Below the pieces are notes generated by a model. The model worked only from the letters and a program-made list of their open reading frames with translations. It was not told the DNA's origin and made no database searches. From positions 7,937,985-8,001,984 of the forward strand of contig NW_023998414.1 of assembly GCF_014805625.2 (NCBI RefSeq): a DNA stretch of 64,000 bases, given 5' to 3'. A program made the position numbers and the translations under genes. Shown here one piece after another: positions 55,552 through 64,000 of the stretch. The stretch comes from Glossina fuscipes. Lineage: Eukaryota; Arthropoda; Insecta; Diptera; Glossinidae. How positions within the stretch are numbered: position 1 is the first letter of the stretch; each line of letters opens with the position of its first letter.

Positions 55552-58500
55552 TCATTTTTTACTCACTTTAACACTTTGTTGTAATTTCAGTAAACACTGG
55601 CGTATACGATTGTCTTCGTCTACGCCACGCTTCTGTTCGACTATCATAATTTCGGCCAATAGATAATCCATAATGTCGGCTATTAATTCAGGAGAGATTT
55701 GCGATAACTGCATTAATAGGTCAAAATAAAAAAACGTATAATACGCTAAATGCTTTTTGGTTAAAGTGCGCAATTGTTGTAGAAAGAGCTCCTTAAGTGA
55801 TTTGGAATTGCGAAATAAATCGCAATTTAGAAGACGTTGAAATAGCGCAAGCAATAAAGTACGACTGGGTACTAATTCATCAACCATCATAATGTGGCAT
55901 AGAGTAGCCAAGCAAGTACCTTTGATAAATAACGATAAACGCTGCTCGTTCAAAGGATCATCTCGTTGACAGAAGGCGTCAACTATTTCTTGAAATATTG
56001 TAATGACTAGGCAAGCGTAAGGATCCGCCTGTCGACGTTGCGTATTTAAAAAGAGTGTTGTTAGTTTCTCGAAAACGAATAAAGAGAGCTCTTGGTTTTG
56101 TCCCTGCAAGCAGATGATAAACGGACGTGCTACCAATTTCGAATTGGGTGAGATTTTAAAATGTGGCGTCCATTTCTGAATAAGATCAGTTAAGGTCTTG
56201 TTTATATATCCGTCAGTTTTGAAATTCAGCTGACCTATTCCCTGCACCACCACCGGCCACACTTTATGCACCAATTGCGCTAATTTGCCTTCAGGTGCTT
56301 TACCCATTTGAACAGTGGTAGGTAAGACATATCGTGTAATAGCAATATGCAAAAAACAAGTTATTTTCGATTTAACGTAAATCATATGAGGACAATTGTA
56401 TATAACTATGGCCAGGAAGCTATAAAAGCGAAATAATATATCGAGCTTCTCAAACTTCGAATCGATCGACACTAACCACTTGTCAAAATTGCGTATGTAG
56501 AGATTGAAATTATGAGTTAAACGTAGGCATTTTTGTTGATCTTCTAACGATTCCTGGTAATTTCTGCCTATCGCTGCTATAAAATTGTATAAAGGTTCTT
56601 TCGCTTCCATCAAATCGCCCGCATCATTATTAGTGATATATTGATAGTCTGCCAGTTGCACAACGATTTTAGTTAATTCTTTTACTTCCTCTTGGCTATG
56701 CGTTAACAGAACTAAACTTTTCAACCAAATTTGCATCGTTATAGAAGAATCCACCAGTGATTTACGTTCGCTGACGAGAATTTTCAATAAGAAATTTAGT
56801 TGAGTGCCGCGGTTAATACACTGTGCCTCGGTAAAATGTGTAAATAGCTTTCGAAAACCTTGTGTTTCCTGATTTAAAGGAGAACAAATGCAAAAGTCAG
56901 CAGCCAATTGAGCCAAGAAATGGCTACTGTTTGTCAAAAACTGTTGTTTAACGAATGGCAATATGAAGCTGTGTAAGGCCTGCATTAGTTGATTGCCTGA
57001 ATCGAGATAAATTTCAGTTGATTGCAATTTCGTAAATATCAAATGCAAGGCTTCGAACGTAAGCTTTTGCTCCACAGGCAAGCAATTGCTAAGAAAGTTG
57101 GGTATCCATGAACCAATAAGCAAATGCTCGCCAAGCTGAAAATCGTCAGTTAGCTGGTAGATATCTAGTAAAGTATCAGCTATGATTTTCGAAACAGCTA
57201 AATCGTTACCTATGCTGTTTAATTGCTGCAAAACTTTTTTAATATAATCTGTCATATCACTGCGATTTTCGGCATGCAAAATCCACAAGGCCATATGACC
57301 CTTGGCTACCGCGATCTGTTTATTTGGAGTTATTTTATCAAACTGCAAGGCTAGTAATTTGTCTCGCAGCTTAGGAGCCAAATCGTTGAAATCTCCATTA
57401 AGAGCCAAAAGCAAAAACAATTCAATAAGATGATGTATACCGGTTTCATTTAGAGTCAAAAACTTTTGTGCACTGAATTTCGCGTAAATGCGTCCTAAAA
57501 GTTTCTGAGCTTGATGGTTGGCTTGTGAGGTCGATAATCGTTCCAATAACTTCCCTAGCAGCACGTTAAATAAGGTAAAACTGGCAAGATTGACGTCCGG
57601 CTTTTTTTGCAACAGCGCTCTATATTTATCCACATAAGTTCGGCCAGTTGAACAGGTCACGGCCAAATTGCTGGGCACACCACCCGGAACGTAGAAAGAA
57701 GAATTGAGTTTTTTATGAAAATGTTCCCATAACAGCATAGGTATTTGCACTTTGGCTGGCCACCATTGCAATAAAGTGGGCGTTAGCAAAGCTATATAGA
57801 CGCGTAGCTGTTCCTCCTGAGGGTTGTTTCGTAGAAATTCCTGTGTTATCCGGTCGCAAAATTCAAAATTTTCATTCGATTCTGTTAACGCACGTGCATA
57901 TTGGGGTCCTTCAAATAAACCGTTCGAACGATAGCCATGCAAACGCACCAAAGCATTTAGGAGCCAGTTCGAAAATTCACAATAAGTTAATGAATTCAAA
58001 GAGTAAATGTCTGAAAAAAACAAATATTAATCGCAAAATTAAAATTTTCAATTTATTTTGGCTTCACGAATCGTACCTAATTTTTTCTTAACATTTTCCA
58101 TAACTCTATTATATAGCTTCCAAAACGTTAAATGCTCTTCTAAAAAACATAATGACCATTTTTCTAAAGACAACTGTACAAGTAACCATAACTCTTTAAA
58201 ACAGCAACATGGAAAAGGAGATGAAAATAATAACTCGGCTGAACATTTTTTCTTAAATATGAACACAGAGCATGCAGCCAAGTCTTCTACAAAACGCTCC
58301 AGTTGATTTAGGAAATCGTGAAGAGAGTTTTTTGCTTCTTCTTCTTCTCGATTTTCATAAGTTGAATTTGGTATCCATTCGTATTTATAGAGCAGGCATA
58401 AATCTAAAAATTTCCATTCCATTGATCCATGCAATAAATGATAGGCGGGTATATGGCAATCGTTGCCTTTACAGCTATTGGCAAAATACAAATGTTTCAA

Positions 58501-59055
58501 GTCGTCCTCTTGTGTAACGCTATTTATTAGAGATCTTAACCGAATTAAATGCGTGCGCATAAGAGGCCATTGATCCTTCTGTAAGTTTCGTAATAACAAA
58601 TGCATCAACCTGGTAACTTCACGGCGTTTTTGACAGTATTCTATGTTTTGCGGTGTATTTAAAGGATTTTCTGTACTTGCGACCAAGTGTTGAATATTCA
58701 TGCTGCAATTTAAAAGGATGTAAAGCAATATCCTCTTGAATTCCGTGACTTACCAGGCTTCGCCGAAAAGGAACCGACACACTGCACTGCCATGTATATG
58801 TTTCCATTGCAATTTATAAGCCGTGAGACTAATATCGTCTATAATTTGTTTATTTTCAAGTAAATAGTTATTTAAAAAACCATTGCGTACAAAACCATCT
58901 TCAGAAAATTGCGAAGTTAAAGTATCAGGACCTTGACAATGCAGTTCAAGAATCTCATTGTCACTAATGTTGGTCGCTTGAGTAGGTTCTATGCTATTTG
59001 TTGTTGATGCTAATAAAATATCATCTTCATCTAGATCAAATAAATTGAAATCCAT
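55552..59055 (-). CDS. MMS22L: MMS22L, replication-fork repair protein
   Basis: Partner of TONSL in loading RAD51 at stalled or broken replication forks; nuclear. Exons 59055-58754, 58702-58077 and 58010-55552 join in phase to 1128 residues (human 1243). The N-terminus is acidic (MDFNLFDLDEDDILL). The rest is a long helical-repeat protein with family-typical pieces: YCEFSNWLLNALVRLHGY, LLWEHFHKKLNSSFYVPG, LLGRIYAKFSAQKF, GIHHLIELFLLLAL and the C-terminal segment around AYYTFFYFDLLMQL. No catalytic motif is expected. A donor-like AAA|GTGAGT five codons before the stop leaves a further short 3' exon possible. Identification rests on recalled similarity to human MMS22L and is good but not certain. 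It is divergent from CDC45. Confidence 0.82.
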
Positions 59056-60408
59056 CCGAGCAAACTTTCAAAAAGTAAATTATGAATATTGTAATGAATG
59101 CCTAATTCAGTGCAGTGCATATGCGCAACTCGTTCAGTGTAAGACAAACGTAGTGCAATATCAGTTTAAAGTTTGCTACGCTATTAAGTACTTGCACTTC
59201 CAGTTCATTAAGTTATTATTTGCAAATGGCTATTAAAACAAAATAAATTTATTTTTAAAAATGCAAATAAAAAACAAACTTGTTTCGTTTGGAGTGTGTT
59301 CAAACGTTACGATCAGTTCGCAATGTTTATCAAACTACAAGAAAAAAAACCAAACCGAAATGGAACGAGTAAACTGTCGCGAACCTAACTGGGAAAAATG
59401 AGCATTTAACAAAATAATTTTATATTAAGAATATTGTTTTAAATGAATTTTTAAGCCGATAGATAGCCTTAGATGCTAGTGCTTTTAAGAGTTTAGTTCT
59501 AGAATTTATTTCTCTGGCGAAATTAATAATAATAATAATAATAAATGAATTTTTCCATTTTTTCGTTTATTTTGTAGATTCGTCAACATATTTTGTGTAT
59601 TTAGCATTTACATCCAAGTTAATACATACATGTCTCTTTTCATATTTTAATCGACCCATTGCAAATTTTAAGCAATACTATTTTGTTTACTTAGCCAATC
59701 TTATGACTTTCTTCAATATTTTAGCAGTAAAATCAAAAGAGAGCTTTACTTTTCATAACTACTAAGTTATAAATTCAAGAATGTATTTATGGCGATCCGC
59801 TAAGAGATAGGTGAGTTGATGATCGCAAAATTGTCAAAAATTTAATATCCACAGTTAAATATCGATATGGAAAACTGTAGCATATAATTAATTCAATGTA
59901 ATTGCAGATGAAAAGCTTAGTGTAAACCTCTTTTCCGGCCACGTAAAACTTGAAGTTTTTGCAAACACAAATAAAAAAAATCATAGGTCAAATCTATTAT
60001 AAATTTCTTCTTGTTAAAAAAAAATATTTTAGTTTGCATAAAAATGAAAAGTAATGTTATTTAAAAAAAAAGAAGAACGATAAATGCATGCTGGACTTAT
60101 TTATTACACGATATAGTTTTGCGATTTGCTTGTTTCAGTTTAATTCCATTGCATTCCGATTTGCTAATCTCATTATACTGTTGAGCATATGCAAATATTA
60201 AACATCCGTAAATCTTGTACTAAATTTCCCGCGTAATTAATTTAGTGTGGATTTTGTTGTTTTTGTTCGCTGGCTTTTGTTTCAATAATATTGTTAAATT
60301 TTTATTGTTAAAAAAAAAAAAAGAAAAAAGAATATGTTTTGAAAGTTAGTAAATTAGCAGTTAAGATCAAAAATATCTAAAGTGTTTTGTTAACTTGATG
60401 TGACAAAG
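59056..60408. promoter_or_regulatory. Bidirectional intergenic interval MMS22L / CDC45
   Basis: The 1.35 kb between the two start codons must carry both promoters. It is interrupted by the copy 3 retroposon. No specific regulatory site is confidently identified. Confidence 0.45.
59441..59554 (+). mobile_element. 90-bp LINE-tail retroposon with 12-bp target-site duplication (copy 3)
   Basis: AAATGAATTTTT flanks the insert at 59441-59452 and 59543-59554. The body opens aagccgatagatagcct, continues with gctagtgct, agtttag-tctagaattt and ends in (TAA)n. It is clearly related to, but diverged from, copies 1 and 2. It lies in the MMS22L/CDC45 divergent promoter interval. Confidence 0.8.
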
Positions 60409-62187
60409 ATGTTTATTCAAGACCTCCGACAAGATTTTTATAACCGTTTAATTGACAAACGCATCTTAATTATTGTTAATTATGATATTGATGCTATCTG
60501 TGCGAGTAAAATATTACAAGCATTGTTGAAGTATGATCATAAGGTGTATACCGTTGTACCAATAATGGGCTTAGCTGGTCTAAAGAGAGCCTATCGTGAA
60601 CATCAAGACGATGTAAAATTTGTATTATTGTTAAATTGCGGTGGTTGCGTCGATATTGTAGAGCTTTTGCAACCTGATGAGGATGTGATTTTCTTTATAT
60701 GTGATGCTCATCGTCCATTTGATGTTTGCAATATATACAGTGATCGTCAGGTAAAGTAATTAACAAAGAACACACTCTCCTTTCTTCTTGTAATCGCCAT
60801 TCATTAAACCTAAAAGGTATGTCTGTTGGCTGATCCTTCAGCAGAAGAGAATATTCCAGCTTTTGAATCTATATTTTGTGAGTCGGATAATGATGAAGAT
60901 GACAACGATACTAGTGAAGAAGATGACAATGCTGAAGAACCTGCAGACACGGAACACTCGGCCCAAACTGCGAAGAAGTTAAGTCGAATGGAAAAATATG
61001 AACATCGCGTACTTAAACAGCGTGAACGACGTGTTTGGGAAAATGAACGTGACCGGATAATGTTCGAGTATACACAGTTTAGTTATTACGGGCGTTCATC
61101 GGCACTAACAATATTCGAATTGGCTTGGAAGCTTTCTAAGGATGAAATGGATTTGCTATGGTGGGCGATTGTTGGTATTACTGAACAATTAATTTTGGGC
61201 AAAATAGAAAGTAGTGTTTACACATTAGAAATCGATAATATCCAGTCGCACGTCAATCGACTGACTAACAAAATTAATGATCAAAGCAATATGAGTGCTT
61301 CCAAGATTGGTTTTGAAAATGATCTGCATTTGGTACTATATCGACATTGGAGTGTTCTAGAATCTATGCGGTACACGCGTTACTGTGCTTGCAAACTTAA
61401 ATTGTGGACCTTAAGAGGCGAAAAGAAACTTCATGAACTTCTAGTTGAAATGGGTTTACCCTTGGTGCATGCGCGTCAAATGTTTAGTTCTATGGATTTG
61501 GTATTGCGGCAAGAATTTTTTTCTATGATCGCCAAACTGGCTGAAAAGTATGCAATACCGGATATTATATATGGTTCATTTACACTGCACTATGGTTATC
61601 GAAATCGTTATTCGGCGGCTGATTTTGTGTACGCTTTGCTGGCCGTTTTGGAATCGGTGAAAAAGGATAAGACTCCCGAAGTTTGCTTCCTCGAGGCTCT
61701 TGATAGTCTAAGTCGGAATCACAAAGATATTCTGATAGCTGGTATAGAAGGCTCCAAGCTATTGCATCAAGCGATTTTTAAACAAGTCCAAAGCAGCTTG
61801 GAAAGTCATCAAATATTTTCGACAGGTTCGTTCCTGTATTTTATACTCAACCAGGAGAATACATACTTCTCTTATCCGTATGGATTGTTACTGCTGGCTA
61901 AGTTTATGCTCAATGGTCATGTGGCAACGTCACGTAGCCGCACTGCTCCGGAACTGCCTCTAATTGTTAGCTGTCCTATTGATGCTGAACGTGGTCTTTG
62001 CTTATTAGCAGGCATACCTCCCGTCCAAGAGGATTCTCCAAAGAATTTCTTTGGTAAAGCTTTCGAGCAGGCGGCTCAAAAATGTAATGCAGCTATTTTA
62101 CAGGACTTTTTTGAAACCTCACTCATACAGATACGACAAAGCGATTTGACACGATTTTTAGATGCCCTAACTGTACTTTTATCTTAA
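60409..62187 (+). CDS. Cdc45: CDC45, CMG helicase subunit
   Basis: Joins MCM2-7 and GINS to form the CMG replicative helicase. Exons 60409-60750 and 60817-62187 join in phase to 570 residues (human 566). ATG 60409 begins MFIQDLRQDFYNRL, which fits the family; the in-frame GTG at 60400 is ignored. The DHH-like N-terminal fold shows NYDIDAICASKILQALL and LQPDEDVIFFICDAHRP. A highly acidic segment (SDNDEDDNDTSEEDDNAEE, residues ~137-155) and a basic helix follow, as in other CDC45 proteins. Then come the interdigitating helical region (WWAIVGITEQLI; LVLYRHWSVLESMRYTRYCACKL) and the C-terminal domain. The 66-bp intron has an in-frame stop. It converges on MTU1. Confidence 0.96.
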
Positions 62188-62936
62188 CTTAATAATCCAT
62201 TAGTTTAGAATTACAAATAGACTGAGAACATACGGGAAAATGAGTAGACAATATATATATATATATGTTTTTTTTTTTTTTTTTTTTGCTATTTGTTTAA
62301 TTAGAACGAATATGAATATAACAACGGTGATCAATCATTCATTGATTCATTCATTGATTCACATAAGAGATTTATCGAGATTTTTTTTTTCTTTGAGTTT
62401 CTTTCATCATCACTGATCGTTTTTTATTGGTTGTGGAAAATTTTGATCGATCATCGTTGTTGTATGAATACACGTTGCTACTTAATTTAAAGATAAAAAT
62501 TAACTTAACGTAGTTTAGTTTTTAAAGCATAGTACTTTATAAGATAACTATTATTCATGTTGTTAAACTATTTAATTATATAAATGATATTCAACTAGTG
62601 TGTAATCGTTAATGAAATTTATATGAAATATAATTCCTATAAATAGTTTTGTATACAAATACTATTAACGATTATTAACGCCATTTTACATGCTATTGGG
62701 ATAACGTAAGTAATGATAATAACTAAAAGATTAATCGTAAATTTTATATGATAGGATATTGAATAGGTTTTAATCTAAAAAGTAAATGAATCTTGAAACT
62801 AACTTGATTACGTTGAAAATATGATATAGTTTGCAATAGTTCGAATTTATCGAAACTCGAATATACAATGAAAAGAACGCTATTCTTATGTAATATATGG
62901 CATTTCATAAATTTTATTTCGCTTTCTCTTCCAAGC
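62188..62936. other. Intergenic between convergent CDC45 and MTU1
   Basis: 3' UTR material with a (TA)n block at 62250-62267 and a T20-class run to 62287. No gene seen. Confidence 0.6.
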
Positions 62937-64000
62937 CTATATAACATTGTCTCGATTATCCCTCATACTACTTTTGACAATTCGAGCGCATCCTAAACAA
63001 TTTGTATCGCTGTAGAATACCGCATATTGTCCAGGTGTTATGGCACGCAAAGGTTTTTCAAGCAAAACTTCCAATTCATCGCTCTTCATATCAAAATTTC
63101 TATAAATTAAACAATTTACGAGAGGTTTGGTATGTTGAAAACGGAAGCGACATTTCAATACACTATTCGGTTTGATTAAAGGATCTGGACATAACCAATT
63201 CACGTGATTGGTAAAGATTACGTCATTAAATAATTTTGGATGATTATGACCTGATGCTATATAAATTGTGTTAGTAAAAATGTCTTTTTGTGCAACATAA
63301 TACGGTTTTAGATGAGAACTTAGACGGCAGCGTTGTCCTATTGTCCATAGATGTATACCGTCGTGTTGGCCTACTATTTGCTGAGTATCAATGTCGATAA
63401 AATTACCGGGCTTTGGAATTATATACTTGAAAAATATAAAAGCCTAAGATGTAATCTTTCATTAACTCATTCAATAAATAATTACCTCCTTAATGAATTC
63501 TTTAAAATCCCGATGACCAACAAAACAAATGCCTGTACTCTCTCTTTTTTGTGTTAAACGATTCAGGCCGCATTTTTTAGCGATTTCTTTTGTTTCAATT
63601 TTATAAAGATCGCTTAGGGGAAACATGATTTTACGCAATACGTCACGTTTAATAGCTGCTAGGAAAAATGTCTGATCTTTAAATGCATCTTTTGGTATCC
63701 TAAGTTCAGCAGCTAATTAAATTAATTATGCAATTAATTTGTGCGATAGAAGATATTGAAATATTTCTTTAATGTTTACCTTTTCCTTCTTCATAGTACT
63801 CTAGATATGGTCCGAAATTCGTCTTCGCGTAATGGCCCGTAGCAATAGCATCGTACTTTAAGTTTTCTAACGCATGTTTATAAAATAAATCAAATTTTAT
63901 ATGCCGATTGCACAATATGTCCGGATTAGGAGTAAGACCGTTTTGATAGTCGTCTAGAAAACAACTGAAAAGCTTAAGTAAGAAATAATAATAATAATTT
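62937..64000 (-). CDS. mtu1: MTU1/TRMU mitochondrial tRNA 2-thiouridylase (3' part, cut by window edge)
   Basis: Thiolates the wobble uridine of mitochondrial Lys, Glu and Gln tRNAs using ATP and a persulfide. Visible exons are 63964-63780, 63712-63486 and 63425-62937, in phase; the 5' exons with the ATP-binding SGGVDSS-type loop lie beyond the window. Seen motifs are [47 protein letters not shown], the catalytic-Cys segment [12 protein letters not shown] and [14 protein letters not shown]. The C-terminal domain TPGQYAVFY...CLGCARI ends the protein. The last exon includes the stop at 62937. Confidence 0.94.

Overview
The window looks like nuclear DNA of a higher fly. The protein-coding genes have short GT-AG introns (about 54-100 bp) and encode clear orthologues of Drosophila and human housekeeping proteins. 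Between them lie very AT-rich intergenic stretches full of homopolymer T/A runs, (TA)n microsatellites and decayed insect transposons (mariner, I-type LINEs). A calyptrate fly such as tsetse is my best guess, but the species cannot be fixed from this sequence alone. There is no prokaryotic operon structure, CRISPR array or phage.

Layout from left to right: HIRA histone chaperone (+, 1209-4826, 8 coding exons); NELF-B (-, 7808-10067, 4 exons); an approximately 10 kb T-rich stretch with no recognisable gene; a DDX5/p68-type DEAD-box helicase (-, 20724-23588); YKT6 SNARE (+, 26552-27219); a small C2H2 zinc-finger protein (-, 31637-32712); a catalytically dead myotubularin of the MTMR10/12 type (+, 33783-36128); a transposon-rich interval (38.0-41.7 kb) holding a 110-residue orphan ORF; EMG1/Nep1 rRNA methyltransferase (+, 42240-43073); PDAP1 (-, 43580-44212); a possible two-exon tail of an unrecognised gene (+, 46059-46743); the PAK4-class kinase mbt (+, 47150-52107, with a 2.7 kb third intron); MMS22L (-, 55552-59055); CDC45 (+, 60409-62187); and the 3' part of the mitochondrial tRNA 2-thiouridylase MTU1/TRMU (-, 62937 to the right edge).

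Functionally the genes are unrelated housekeeping units: chromatin assembly, transcription pausing, RNA helicase, membrane fusion, ribosome biogenesis, signalling, DNA replication and mitochondrial tRNA modification. Two replication-fork genes, MMS22L and CDC45, are divergently arranged 1.35 kb apart. Apart from the NELF-B/helicase pair, neighbouring recognised genes alternate strand.

The most interesting material is mobile. Three insertions share one retrotransposon 3' tail with a (TAA)n end, and each is flanked by a perfect 12-bp target-site duplication. One still encodes the C-terminus of an I-clade LINE. The other two are only about 90 bp long and begin at the same internal point, which suggests a minimal tail-only retroposon rather than random 5' truncation. 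Two mariner relics and a decayed RT/RNase H relic lie close together at 38-41 kb.
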